Part shown: positions 10,402-21,647 of the stretch, in pieces | How the letters are laid out: each line of letters opens with the position of its first letter | How positions within the stretch are numbered: the stretch's first letter is position 1 | Source: Ariolimax columbianus | Taxonomy: Eukaryota; Mollusca; Gastropoda; Stylommatophora; Arionidae | DNA: 64,000 nt | Direction: 5' to 3' | Assembly: GCA_036924085.1 (NCBI GenBank) | Contig: JAVGWX010000013.1 | Coordinates: 66,954,759-67,018,758 of the forward strand | The notes under the pieces: generated by a model | Database searches by the model: none | Told to the model about the DNA's origin: nothing | Seen by the model: the letters and a program-made list of their open reading frames with translations, nothing else | Translations under genes and position numbers: made by a program

Positions 10402-12640
10402 GTGAAAGGATTTGCTAGCTATGAGTAGTTGTGTTGTTGGTGAAAGGATTTGCTAGCTATGAGTAGTTGTGTTGTTGGTGAAAGGATTTGCTAGCTATGA
10501 GTAGTTGTGTTGTTGGTGAAAGGATTTGCTAGCTATGAGTAGTTGTGTTGTTGGTGAAAGGATTTGCTAGCTATGAGTAGTTGTGTTGTTGGTGAAAGGA
10601 TTTGCTAGCTATGAGTAGTTGTGTTGTTGGTGAAAGGATTTGCTAGCTATGAGTAGTTGTGTTGTTGGTGAAAGGATTTGCTAGCTATGAGTAGTTGTGT
10701 TGTTGGTGAAAGGATTTGCTAGCTATGAGTTGGTGTTTGGTTGGTTGGTGAAAGGATTTGCTAGCTATGAGTAGTTGTGTTGTTGGTGAAAGGATTTGCT
10801 AGCTATGAGTAGTTGTTTGGTTGGTGAAAGGATTTGCTAGCTATGAGTAGTTGTGTTGTTGGTGAAAGGATTTGCTAGCTATGAGTAGTTGTGTTGTTGG
10901 TGAAAGGATTTGCTAGCTATGAGTAGTTGTGTTGTTGGTGAAAGGATTTGCTAGCTATGAGTAGTTGTGTTGTTGGTGAAAGGATTTGCTAGCTATGAGT
11001 AGTTGTTTGGTTGGTTGGTGAAAGGATTTGCTAGCTATGAGTAGTTGTTTTGTTGGTGAAAGGATTTGCTAGCTATGAGTAGTTGTTTGGTTGGTGAAAG
11101 GATTTGCTAGCTATGAGTAGTTGTGTTGTTGGTGAAAGGATTTGCTAGCTATGAGTAGTTGTTTGGTTGGTGAAAGGATTTGCTAGCTATGAGTTGGTGT
11201 TTGGTTGGTTGGTGAAAGGATTTGCTAGCTATGAGTAGTTGTGTTGTTGGTGAAAGGATTTGCTAGCTATGAGTAGTTGTTTGGTTGGTGAAAGGATTTG
11301 CTAGCTATGAGTTGGTGTTTGGTTGGTTGGTGAAAGGATTTGCTAGCTATGAGTAGTTGTGTTGTTGGTGAAAGGATTTGCTAGCTATGAGTTGGTGTTT
11401 GGTTGGTTGGTGAAAGGATTTGCTAGCTATGAGTAGTTGTTTGGTTGGTGAAAGGATTTGCTAGCTATGAGTAGTTGTTTGGTTGGTGAAAGGATTTGCT
11501 AGCTATGAGTAGTTGTGTTGTTGGTGAAAGGATTTGCTAGCTATGAGTAGTTGTGTTGTTGGTGAAAGGATTTGCTAGCTATGAGTTGGTGTTTGGTTGG
11601 TTGGTGAAAGGATTTGCTAGCTATGAGTAGTTGTTTGGTTGGTGAAAGGATTTGCTAGCTATGAGTAGTTGTTTGGTTGGTGAAAGGATTTGCTAGCTAT
11701 GAGTAGTTGTGTTGTTGGTGAAAGGATTTGCTAGCTATGAGTAGTTGTGTTGTTGGTGAAAGGATTTGCTAGCTATGAGTTGGTGTTTGGTTGGTTGGTG
11801 AAAGGATTTGCTAGCTATGAGTAGTTGTGTTGTTGGTGAAAGGATTTGCTAGCTATGAGTAGTTGTGTTGTTGGTGAAAGGATTTGCTAGCTATGAGTAG
11901 TTGTGTTGTTGGTGAAAGGATTTGCTAGCTATGAGTAGTTGTGTTGTTGGTGAAAGGATTTGCTAGCTATGAGTAGTTGTTTTGTTGGTGAAAGGATTTG
12001 CTAGCTATGAGTAGTTGTTTGGTTGGTGAAAGGATTTGCTAGCTATGAGTAGTTGTGTTGTTGGTGAAAGGATTTGCTAGCTATGAGTTGGTGTTTGGTT
12101 GGTTGGTGAAAGGATTTGCTAGCTATGAGTAGTTGTGTTGTTGGTGAAAGGATTTGCTAGCTATGAGTAGTTGTGTTGTTGGTGAAAGGATTTGCTAGCT
12201 ATGAGTAGTTGTTTGGTTGGTGAAAGGATTTGCTAGCTATGAGTTGGTGTTTGGTTGGTTGGTGAAAGGATTTGCTAGCTATGAGTAGTTGTGTTGTTGG
12301 TGAAAGGATTTGCTAGCTATGAGTTGGTGTTTGGTTGGTTGGTGAAAGGATTTGCTAGCTATGAGTAGTTGTGTTGTTGGTGAAAGGATTTGCTAGCTAT
12401 GAGTAGTTGTTTGGTTGGTGAAAGGATTTGCTAGCTATGAGTAGTTGTTTGGTTGGTGAAAGGATTTGCTAGCTATGAGTAGTTGTGTTGTTGGTGAAAG
12501 GATTTGCTAGCTATGAGTAGTTGTGTTGTTGGTGAAAGGATTTGCTAGCTATGAGTAGTTGTTTGGTTGGTTGGTGAAAGATCTTGTCAGCTATGAGTAG
12601 TTGTGTGGTTGGTTGGTGAAAGATCTTGTCAGCTATGAGT
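10402..12640 (+). repeat. 38/42-bp satellite of about 58 units
   Basis: Units begin TGAAAGGATTTGCTAGCTAT and end in one of a few forms: GAGTAGTTGTGTTGTTGG (A), GAGTAGTTGTTTGGTTGG (B), GAGTTGGTGTTTGGTTGG plus TTGG (C, 42 bp), and rare D and E forms. The first eight units are all A; later the forms alternate. The last two units are diverged (AAAGATCTTGTCAGC). Confidence 0.96.
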
Positions 12641-13329
12641 AGTTGCTTTAATGGGACGCCAGACTGCCGTACAAATTTTAGCTTGTGTTGCAGTCTTCGT
12701 GGAGGCTCCTTTCGTATTCCGTACAGAAAACACAAATTTTCTAAATTTGGCCATTAAATGGGTTTGGAGAAAAAACCCATTCCAGGCGTGTCGCCATTTT
12801 ACTGGAGAAAACGTGAGTATGTTATATTCCGTTTGGCATTGGAGTCACTGCACTACGTGAGTATGTTATATTCCGTTTGGCATTGGAGTCACTGCACTCC
12901 GGGCAGATCCAGGTGTTTACAGTCTTCCACGGCGAATAGCAAATATTGTCTATAGTGATAGTTCCAACAGTCACTTAGTTGTGTTTGCTCATGTTTCGTC
13001 CTCTCTGTCGTTCTTCCCTACTCGACCAAGATTAACAGCTTCTGATCACAGTGTTAGCATCCAAGATTGGCCTAAGATTGTCACTTTTAAATATAACTGT
13101 GCTACCCTCTATATGCGTCTTGAAGCGAGGATGTCAGCCCTTCTATTGCCGTGAACCACTGCACCATTGGGGCATAGATCATACACGTATGTGAAGGTTT
13201 GAAGCCTGTATATCCGCTAAACATCTAATTTGGTGTCAGTCCTTCTGTACTGTCCGAAACAATACTTGAAACACCAAAACGATGACTTCTTATATTCTTC
13301 TTTTTCTTCTTCTTTTGTCGTCTTCTCTT
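12641..13329. other. Unclassified sequence with a 44-bp duplication
   Basis: Apart from the duplication at 12812-12899, no repeat family or exon is recognised. Confidence 0.55.
12812..12899 (+). repeat. 44-bp tandem duplication
   Basis: Two nearly identical 44-bp units, each starting CGTGAGTATGTTATATTCCG and ending CATTGGAGTCACTGCACT. Confidence 0.93.
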
Positions 13330-13915
13330 GTATTTGGGCAGTATTTTTTCGGCAGACGGTAGGATCGACAGGGAAATTGAGACTAGGTGCCGGAAAGCCT
13401 CTACGGTGTCTTGTCAGCTGTCCCCATTGCTTAGACAACCGAGTATTAGTTTGGCAACAAAGCAACAGCTGATAAACAGTATACTTATGCCGTTTTTGTG
13501 CTACCAGTGCCAATCATGGCCTCTGTCAAGGGCGCCCGAGAGTTGATTTTTGACGTGTGAAACGAAGTGTTTGAGGAAGGTCATCGGTGTTACCAGGAGA
13601 GAAAGAATGCGGATCGACGACATTCGAAGTATGGTCGGCACTACGTCTTGTGCCAAATACATTTCCAGGCAGAAAATAAGTTGGTTTGGTCATCTCATGA
13701 GAATGCACCCTCATCATCTTCCACTGATGGCTTACAATGCTGGGAGATCTGGCTTCATGGCAAGGGGGCAGCCGCAAGATAGGCGGATAGATGACATTTG
13801 AGGGATTGTGCAGCGACAAGGGCTCACATTGACCGACACAACGCACTTGGCGCAGGATAGACTCGTTAAGCTCCCCACGTCGCTAAACGGCACAAGTAGA
13901 AAGGAAACTAACTAA
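13330..13915 (+). mobile_element. LINE 3' fragment (RTE-like, family D)
   Basis: Plus-strand fragments read YLGSIFSADGRIDREIETRCRKAS, QQLINSILMPFLCYQCQSW, then CLRKVIGVTRRERMRIDDIRS, KISWFGHLMRMHPHHLPLMAY and a basic end LPTSLNGTSRKETN. These are C-terminal motifs of an RTE-like LINE. It is frameshifted near 13545 and closed by the short direct repeat ACTAACTAA. The 29455 fragment is a relative of its last part. It lies just upstream of the first receptor exon. Confidence 0.75.
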
Positions 13916-14145
13916 CTAATTTGTCGTCAATTTTTCTACCGATTTGTAGCCCAGTGTCGTGGTATGTATTTATCCTTTGTCTCTCTCGTTGCCCGAGTAA
14001 CATTTTACCCATTTTACGTCATGTTTCGTGTACGCTGTTTATCCACCTTTTCCTCGGTCTACCTCTTGCACTTTTTTTCGATATTCACCTGTAGAAGGTT
14101 GCATGTACAACTTCTATAAATAATATCATTAATTTTACTTCACAG

Positions 14146-14627
14146 ATCTGACACCCACGTCATACGGGGATGTTCCTTTGGACGAAACAAGGCCTGATCT
14201 TTTAGCAGACTCTCCACCTCCATCCCCTGTGTGCAGACATCATCCCCATCCACATCATCTACATCACCACCAACAGCAACAACAAGCAGCAACTATTTTA
14301 GATCAACAGCTTCTCCGGCCACAAATTATCCCCTACACCACGCAGTCACACGGACTATACAATACGGTACCGGAAGCCGAGACTATCAGCCATTTTGAAT
14401 ATGGGGATGAGAGCATGCCGGATTTAATTCCAAAACCTCCGTTTGAAATGAGGGCAGGAAACGTGGGGGGAGAAGGGTCGGGTAGGAGAGGTCCCAAAAG
14501 GAAAGGAGAGGATAAATATGAAGAAACAGATTATCAAAACAAAATGGATGTCAGTCAGAGGTGCGACGTCTGCGGAGAACAAGCAAGTGGCCATTACTTT
14601 GGAGCTCTTGTGTGTTTGCCGTGCAAA
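14146..14627 (+). CDS. Nuclear receptor with two DNA-binding domains, exon carrying N-terminal region and DBD-A finger I
   Basis: This exon encodes 160 complete codons of a nuclear receptor, a ligand-type transcription factor that acts in the nucleus. It starts after a CACAG acceptor with two bases completing a split codon (phase 1) and ends in AAA before GTAAGT at 14628. Residues 1-138 are an A/B-type region: a proline/serine stretch (about 21-30), a His/Gln-rich tract (about 31-46) and a basic patch GRRGPKRKG (112-120) that could help nuclear import. Residues 139-160 are zinc finger I, CDVC, then 13 residues, then CLPC-K, so the C-x2-C-x13-C-x2-C spacing is exact. The P-box begins CLPCK where most receptors have CEGCK. 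No initiator ATG with a clear upstream context is visible, so earlier exons probably exist. Reading on past the donor enters a CAT repeat and gives poly-serine, which I treat as intron. Confidence 0.88.
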
Positions 14628-14639
14628 GTAAGTTCTGAA

Positions 14640-15112
14640 ACATCATCATCAGCATCATCATCAGCATCATCATCAGCATCATCATCATCATCATCATCAA
14701 CATCATCATCAGCATCATCATCAACATCATCATCAGCATCATCATCATCATCATCATCAGCATCATCATCAGCATCATCATCGCCATCATCACCGCCATC
14801 ATCATCAACATCATCATCGCCATCATCATCAACATCATCATCAGCATCATCATCAACATCATCATCAACATCATCATCAACATCATCATCAACATCATCA
14901 TCAGCATGATCATCAGCATCATCATCATCATCATCATCAGCATCATCATCAGCATCATCATCGGCATCATCATCAGCATCATCATCAGCATCATCATCAG
15001 CATCATCATCATCATCATCATCAGCATCATCATCAGCATCACCATCAGCATCATCATCGCCATCATCATCGCCATCATCATCAACATCATCATCGCCATC
15101 ATCATCAACAAT
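14640..15112 (+). repeat. CAT/CAG-type microsatellite in intron 1
   Basis: About 470 bases of ATC repeats with regular CAG, CAA and CGC substitutions, beginning about 12 nt after the exon-1 donor at 14628. In the exon's own frame it reads Ser with Ala/Thr until TGA at 14907. Confidence 0.95.
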
Positions 15113-15229
15113 CATCTTTTCTTTGAGCTTTGAGGCACTTTAGCTCATACGTTGTTTCTGTGTCTAATAATCGACATCCCCAGTCCATCTCAGCAAATGG
15201 TGCAGATTTTGGTTGCTGAAGGCCCATGT

Positions 15230-17470
15230 AGATGGATGGTGATGGTACCTGCAGAGAGTTGTTGATGGTCTCTGTAGATAGCTGATTGCTGTTGGTCCCT
15301 GTAGATGACTGGTTGCTGATGGTCTATGTAGAAGGTTGGTGATGTTCCCTGTAGATGGTCTCTGCAGATGGTTGGTGATGGTCCCTGTAGATGGTCTCTG
15401 TAGATGGTTAGTGATGGTCCCAGTAGATGGTTGGTGATGGTCTCTGTAGATTGTCTCTGCAGATGGTTGGTGATGGTCCCTGTAGATGGTCTCTGCAGAT
15501 GGTTGGTGATGGTTCCTGTAGATGGTCTCTGCAGATGGCTGGTGATGGTCCCTGTAGATGGTCTCTGCAGATGGTTGGTGATAGTCCATTGAGATGGTCC
15601 CTGTAGATGGTTGGTGATGGTCCCTGTAGATGGTTTCTGCAGATGGTTGGTGATGGTCCCTGTAGATGGTCTCTGCAGATGGTTGGTGATGGTCCATGTA
15701 GATGGTCCCTGTAGATGGTTGGTGATGGTCCCTGTAGATGGTTGGTGATGGTCTCTGTAGATGGTTGGTGATGGCCTCTGTAGATGGTTGGTGATGGTCC
15801 CTGTAGATAGTTGGTGATGGTCTCTGTAGATGGTTGGTGATGGCCTCTGTAGATGGTTGGTGATGGCCTCTGTATATTGTTGGTGATGGTTCCTGTAGAT
15901 GGTTGGTGATGGTCCATGTAGATGGTCTCTGCAGATGGTTGGTGATGGTCCTGTAGATGGTTACTGATGGTCTCTGTAGATTGTTGGTGATGGTCTCTGT
16001 AAATGGTTGGTGATGGTCTCTGTAGATGGTTGGTGATGGTCCCTGTAGATGGTTGGTGATGGCCTCTGTATATTGTTGGTGATGGTTCCTGTAGATGGTT
16101 GGTGATGGTCCATGTAGATGGTCTCTGCAGATGGTTGGTGATGGTCCTGTAGATGGTTACTGATGGTCTCTGTAGATTGTTGATGATGGTCTCTGTAAAT
16201 GGTTGGTGATGGTCTCTGTAGATGGTTGGTGATGGTCCCTGTAGATGGTTGGTGATGGTCTCTGTAGATTGTTGGTGATGGTTCCTGTAGATGGTTGGTG
16301 ATGGTCCATGTAGATGGTCTCTGCAGATGGTTGGTGATGGTCCTGTAGATGGTTACTGATGGTCTCTGTAGATTGTTGATGATGGTCTCTGTAAATGGTT
16401 GGTGATGGTCTCTGTAGATGGTTGGTGATGGTCCCTGTAGATGGTTGGTGATGGTCTCTGTAGATTGTTGGTGATGGTCCCTGTAGATGGTTGGTGATGG
16501 TCTCTGTAGATGGTTGGTGATGGCCTCTGTAGATGGTTGGTGATGGCCTCTGTATATTGTTGGTGATGGTTCCTGTAGATGGTTGGTGATGGTCCATGTA
16601 GATGGTCTCTGCAGATGGTTGGTGATGGTCCTGTAGATGGTTACTGATGGTCTCTGTAGATTGTTGGTGATGGTCTCTGTAAATGGTTGGTGATGGTCTC
16701 TGTAGATGGTTGGTGATGGTCCCTGTAGATGGTTGGTGATGGCCTCTGTATATTGTTGGTGATGGTTCCTGTAGATGGTTGGTGATGGTCCATGTAGATG
16801 GTCTCTGCAGATGGTTGGTGATGGTCCTGTAGATGGTTACTGATGGTCTCTGTAGATTGTTGATGATGGTCTCTGTAAATGGTTGGTGATGGTCTCTGTA
16901 GATGGTTGGTGATGGTCCCTGTAGATGGTTGGTGATGGTCTCTGTAGATTGTTGGTGATGGTTCCTGTAGATGGTTGGTGATGGTCCATGTAGATGGTCT
17001 CTGCAGATGGTTGGTGATGGTCCTGTAGATGGTTACTGATGGTCTCTGTAGATTGTTGATGATGGTCTCTGTAAATGGTTGGTGATGGTCTCTGTAGATG
17101 GTTGGTGATGGTCCCTGTAGATGGTTGGTGATGGTCTCTGTAGATTGTTGGTGATGGTCCCTGTAGATGGTTGGTGATGGTTCCTGTAGATGGTTGGTGA
17201 TGGTCTCTGTAGATAGTTGGTGACGGTTCCTGTAGATGGTTGGTGATGGTCTCTGAAGATGGTCTCTGCAGATGGTTGGGGATGGTCTCTGTAGATGGTT
17301 GGTGATGGTCTCTGTAGATGGTCTCTGCAGATGGTTGCTGATGGTCTGTGTAGATGGTTGGTGATGGTCTGTGTAGATGGTTGCATGCTGATGGTCCATG
17401 TAGGTGGTTGGATGCTGATGGTCTCTGTATTCGGTTGGATGCTGATGGTCCCTGCAGATGGCTTGTTTTA
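15230..17470 (+). repeat. 23-bp minisatellite with 196-bp higher-order repeat
   Basis: The basic unit is TGGTTGGTGATGGTCYCTGT plus AGA (23 bp). Marker TTACTGATGG occurs at 15961, 16157, 16353, 16641, 16837 and 17033, giving spacings of 196, 196, 288, 196 and 196. Long open frames on the minus strand (DHHQPSTGTITN and similar) follow from 23 not being a multiple of three: three units make a 69-bp coding period open in all frames. Confidence 0.95.
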
Positions 17471-17490
17471 CACTCTCCTGCTCTATCCTC

Positions 17491-17757
17491 TCATGCGCCC
17501 CACTCCGCTCTAACCTCGTTTGATGTCGCAACTAATTCATCTATATCAGTGACCTCATCCAACAGATGGTGGTTGATTGATTTCAAAATATCACTCCTGT
17601 CTATCACAAACGTGTCCATTATAGGAGCTTGTGAAGAAAAGATGTCAGCTCTTTCGTTGCCACAATTTGCCACGATTTGCCATCTCGAATCTGAATTCTC
17701 TATCTTTCTCTCCTTCTCTTGACTTTGATTTTCCCTGCTATCATAAGGATTTATCAA
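17491..17757 (-). other. Possible RNase H-like LINE remnant
   Basis: The minus frame contains QIVANCGNERADIFSSQAP, which resembles the HCGI.GNERAD.LAK motif of LINE RNase H domains, followed by an acidic stretch. No other motif supports it. It could also be a chance open frame between repeats. Confidence 0.33.
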
Positions 17758-18004
17758 TCAATAGCGTGCCCTTGTCTTCTTTGTATATTTCTTAGCAATG
17801 ATCTCTTGATGTAGTTTAAGAATACATTGCGGGGCTGGAAACAGGCTGCACTTGTGTAGGCTGGCTAAAAGAATAGAGTTCGCATTGGGGAAGCAAACCT
17901 GGTAGATAAAAAAACCCAACTGATATCGGATTTGTCAAATCAAGAGACACATATATCGCATCCTCGCTGCAATCTGCAACATAACATCAATTTTAAAACG
18001 AACC

Positions 18005-18182
18005 CAGAAAAAGAAGAAGAAGAAGAAGAAAAAGAAGAAGAAGCAAAAGAAGAGAAGAAGAAAAAGAAGAAGAAGGGGAGAAGGAGAAGAAGAAGAAGAA
18101 GAAGAAGAAGAAGAAGAAGAAAAAGAAGCAAAAGAAGTAGAAGGGGAGACGAAGAAGAAAAGGAAGAAGAAGAAGAAGGAGA
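18005..18182 (+). repeat. AAG/GAA microsatellite in intron 1
   Basis: About 175 bases of GAA/AAG with GGA interruptions. The Glu/Lys/Arg open frame is an artefact of the repeat. Confidence 0.92.
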
Positions 18183-18929
18183 ATTTAGAAGAACAGACGT
18201 GGAAGAAAAAGAACAGGTAAACGGTTTGAAAGTAATAATCCAACACGTTTGCAGCCAGGTAAAAGTCGCTGGGTGCTGTCCGATCATCCCTGATGCACGT
18301 TCGCTCACTTAACACCAGATATATCCTCAAACTGATTGGGCACATCGGACCCAGTATAACTGACTCCTGGTGGGAACCGTTGGATGTTGAATAGGGCACA
18401 CCATAGGGAGATGTCTTCCTGCCATTGTCAGCCATTGAATCGATAAAACTTGAAGAGGAAAAGGTTAATCGTGAGGTAAAAAAATACTTGTTGGAGAACT
18501 GTAAGGTCAAAGAACACTTGATGGAGGACAGCAGTGAGGTCAAAGAACACTTGATGAGAACAGACGAAGAGAACAACTGTTGAGGTCAAAGAACACGATG
18601 GAGAACAGCCGAAGATAAAAATCGTGAAGTCAAAGAACACTTGACAAATAACATCGGAAGCGGATCTAGGAGCCAGGAATATTGATGGATATACCCGTTA
18701 ATTGACAGTGTGCTAGTTAATAGGGCACTCATCTTGAAATCTTAAACGGCGCAGCAAAATGCCATCTTCTTCTTTTAGCCGCATTTCAACAATTGTGGTG
18801 GGGGATGAAGATAGCTCTTCGTGGATTAAGCATCAGCCTATGGGGGTTGGCCAGCTCCCTGCCTTTCTGTGTTTACCTTCCACAACTCCAGCTGAGTCGA
18901 GAGGTCGCACCAGGCACAAACCACAGCCA
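18183..18929. other. Intron 1 sequence with short AGGTCAAAGAACAC repeats
   Basis: GAGGTCAAAGAACACTTGAT and close variants occur about four times (18495-18640) in a degenerate tandem context. AGGTCA is also a nuclear-receptor half-site; here it is explained by the local repeat. Confidence 0.6.
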
Positions 18930-19025
18930 GAATTTTGTTTTTCTCCTGCCGTGAACTCGAACCCTGGCGTGTTTTAACCCCAGTCTAGTAAGCTAGCTCC
19001 TTGTCGACTAGGCTGCCCGCTCTAC
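18930..19025 (-). mobile_element. tRNA-like SINE head, decayed
   Basis: The minus strand has GCAGCCTAGTCGACAAGGAG and a B-box-like AGGGTTCGAGTTC followed by CACGGCAGGAG. It resembles a tRNA-derived head with a long variable part. A functional tRNA is not supported. Confidence 0.4.
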
Positions 19026-19044
19026 TAAGCGCCGTAGCGATATT

Positions 19045-19420
19045 CATGTGCGCGACCTACAAAGGACGCAGTCGTTCTTCAATAAACGACCACAGAACAT
19101 AATGGGTATAAGCTGGTAGGACATGGTGAGGAACGAAGACCCATGGGAAAGGAGCCAACAGCAGTCAGTGGAGAAGCAAATCAAGCGTAAGAAATATTTT
19201 TGGTTAGACCACACATTACCGATATCTCCATCGCATGTAGCCAGATATACCCTGACATGGAACGCACATGGAAAGAGGTAGAGAGGTAGACCATGTAACA
19301 CCCGAAGAATAGACTTAAAATGAACTTCTGGTAGGCCAGCTCACGACCGAACTTGCTGGAAGCGGGTTGCCGATTATCTTTGCCCCGAAAGAAGCGCTTG
19401 GAATCTGTCGTGCCCTATAG
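19045..19420 (+). mobile_element. LINE 3' fragment (family F)
   Basis: The bases match 29740-30115 closely (VGQDMVRNEDPWERSQQQSVEKQIKRKKYFWLDHTL.., then TWNAHGKR and, later, the end of the element). Stops and indels occur throughout. This looks like the C-terminal region of an RTE-like LINE (GHTLRK, WN.QGKR). Confidence 0.65.
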
Positions 19421-19445
19421 CAGCCAACTCTATACCCAGCCCTTC

Positions 19446-19917
19446 CAGCGAGGAGGCAGACAGACTGGCAAAAGAGTTTAAAGGTTACTACAACCAGATT
19501 CTAGTGTGACATATGATAGAGTGCAGCAAATTTATTAGGGCCAGATACATGGCCGAATGAGAAACAGAGATTACTGGCTACACAAACAATTATGCTTATT
19601 ACCAGTTGAACAGAAGAGAGCAGGTGGTGGTCTTCAGACTCAGCACAGACTACAACAGACTGAGGTACCATCTATTCAATAAACTGAAGATATGTGCTAC
19701 TGACAAATGCACCTGTGGTACACGGGAAATGACCCTTGAACATCGGCTGAAAAATTGCCAGACATACGAGGACCAGAGAAAGCACACGTGAGCATCATCA
19801 GTGCCAAGACTAGACAAGCTCTATGGCAGTGTCGAAAGCCTCAGAATGACTGCTGCTTTCTTTGAACAAATTCAAGTTGACGTCCGACAGCGTACGAACA
19901 AAAAGAAGAAGAAGAAG
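19446..19917 (+). mobile_element. LINE family A-related, degraded 3' fragment
   Basis: The fragment begins inside the RNase H motif (EEADRLAKE) and continues through a damaged C-terminal knuckle (TDKCTCGTREMTLEH..KNC) to a GAA tail. Frameshifts and stops interrupt it. A 14-bp TSD, ATACCCAGCCCTTC, lies at 19432-19445 and 19918-19931. It is closer in sequence to the 39332-40207 copy than to the 3974 copy, so it is an older subfamily. Confidence 0.82.
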
Positions 19918-19975
19918 ATACCCAGCCCTTCATTTCATTCTTGATTCTGCTAACGTCATCACACAGAGAACATTT

Positions 19976-20398
19976 CTATAAGTGCTCCGTTCTTTCACCA
20001 AACAGCCAGCCAAGCATATCTATACTTAAAGTCCCAGTCAGGTATTGATTTCGTGTTCTTCGGATCTTTCCAGGCAAAAAACACTTTCTCCGTTCTCCCT
20101 TAGTCCCTTTCAAATCTATCATCCTCAACACATATGCATGTACGCGACCTTCTGTCTCTTCATATTTCTGTAGAGTATCCATAACTGCCCTGATCAGCTC
20201 AACCCTGTCTCTCGTCCTCATCGCGTCGTTCACCACAGCTCGTTTCGCCACTGCATCAGCTCTTTCGTCATCCCAGATGGATGTCCCGGGCAGTAGATCC
20301 ATGTTGCACCTTGTACACCAGCGTTCCTCAGATAAGAGACTCACTCCCTTCTGAGAATTCACCTTTCTACAACCCTCTGGAGTCGCTTCTACATGCAT
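19976..20398 (-). other. Possible RNase H C-terminal LINE remnant
   Basis: A 140-residue minus frame contains GTSIWDDERADAVAKRAVV, like the GN.RAD.LAK..A motif after an RNase H domain, and then KIRRTRNQYLTGTLS, like the RL.NQLLTGHS region that follows it in some LINEs. No RT is attached. A host gene is not excluded, but nothing points to one. Confidence 0.42.
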
Positions 20399-20400
20399 GG

Positions 20401-20964
20401 TAGATTACAGTGTAACAATTCTCCGCTTCTATCCAAGCCCCGGTAACACAAGCAACAAACTATTATTCTACTTCAGAAATTGTCGTCTACAGTGATCGTA
20501 TCCTGATACATGCTGAAAATAACGCTGAACAAAAACCTCACGTCCTAGCCGCTAATAGATTATCACATTGGCTCGTTATCAGACCGAACCGTCTAGATAA
20601 CCCCAACCAAATCTCCACTAATCTTCAGGTAATCCATAATCAAAACATATTTATTTTCCGTCCACCTTTTATCTCGCAGTTTGCCGACTGCCCCTTTTCG
20701 TTATCACTCTTTGTTGTTCTTGTTTATTTTAAATCTTCTGTTTGTCTGTGCATTTTCCTTGTCAATTTTTTGCTCTTTAGCACAAGCGTGTAGTCTTTCC
20801 TGGTCTCTTTGTTGTTTCTTGCGCTGCAATATTATCACAACTACAATTTGTTGTTTTTGTTCTTAAGAAAATAAACTTCAAAGTATTTCTTGAATTTACG
20901 TCGAATATGTGGGAGGTTTTATTGAAACTGAGTATATATATATATATTGATATACGGATAGGGC
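20401..20964. other. Nothing recognised (intron 1)
   Basis: AT-rich with a short TATATATATATA at 20933-20946. Confidence 0.55.
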
Positions 20965-21235
20965 ATGCAGCGAACAACTTTCGGCAGGCTGAAAGACACT
21001 AAATACAAAGATCATGATATATCAAGCATGCGTGTTTGGTACACTGCTATGCGGAGCGGAAACATGGACAACACATTCAAGACACGAGAAGAGGTTAAAC
21101 AGTTTTCATATGCGATGTCTTCGCAGTATAATGAACGTAAAGTGGCAGGACAAGATGAACAGCTCGGAAATACTGAAACGCGACAAGATACCTTCCCTCA
21201 TCTCGACTCTGAGCAAAAAGAGAATGAGATGGTTG
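20965..21235 (+). mobile_element. RTE-like LINE 3' region, part before insertion
   Basis: It reads LLCGAETWTTHSRHEKRLNS, MRCLRSIMNVKWQDKMNSS and ISTLSKKRMRWLGHVK, the C-terminal region of an RTE-like LINE related to 36217-36700. A family A LINE interrupts it within WLGHVK; it resumes at 21648. Confidence 0.82.
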
Positions 21236-21248
21236 GGTCACGTGAAAC

Positions 21249-21634
21249 TTCTTCTTCTTCATCGTACGCAGTTAGACAGTAACATTTATTTTTTCGAAAA
21301 AAGCAGCCGTCATCCTGAGGCTGTCGCTACTGCCATAGAGCTTGTCTAGTGTTGCCACTGGTGATGGCCACATCTGCTCTCTCTGATCCTCGTATGTCGG
21401 GCAGTTTTGCAGCAAATGCTCAGCGGTCATTTTCCCTGTACCACACGGGCATTCGTCGGTGCCACCTATCTTCAATTTGTTGAATAGGTGGTACCTCAGT
21501 CTATTGTGGCCAGTGCGAAGTCTGAAGACCACGACCTGCTCTCTTCTGTTCAACTGGTAATAGGCATCGTTTTTTGTGTAGCCAGTATGTTCAGTTTCCC
21601 ATTTGGTCATGTATCTAGCTCTAATAAGCCGTTT
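21249..21634 (-). mobile_element. LINE family A, short 3' copy inserted in another LINE
   Basis: The minus strand encodes the last 120 or so residues of the family A protein (KWETEHTGYTKNDAYYQL through CGTGKMTAEHLLQNC) and a TTC tail on the plus strand. A 13-bp TSD, GGTCACGTGAAAC, lies at 21236-21248 and 21635-21647. Removing the insert rejoins a RTE-like LINE reading frame at a WLGHVK motif, confirming that it landed in an older element. Confidence 0.9.
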
Positions 21635-21647
21635 GGTCACGTGAAAC

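Noticed and set aside
14551..15115. Poly-Met and Asp-rich open frames on the minus strand
   Set aside because: They are the complement of the intronic CAT microsatellite.
15164..17531. Long minus-strand proteins of type DHHQPSTGTITN
   Set aside because: They are translations of the 23-bp minisatellite, open in all frames by repeat geometry; the unit has no coding constraint.
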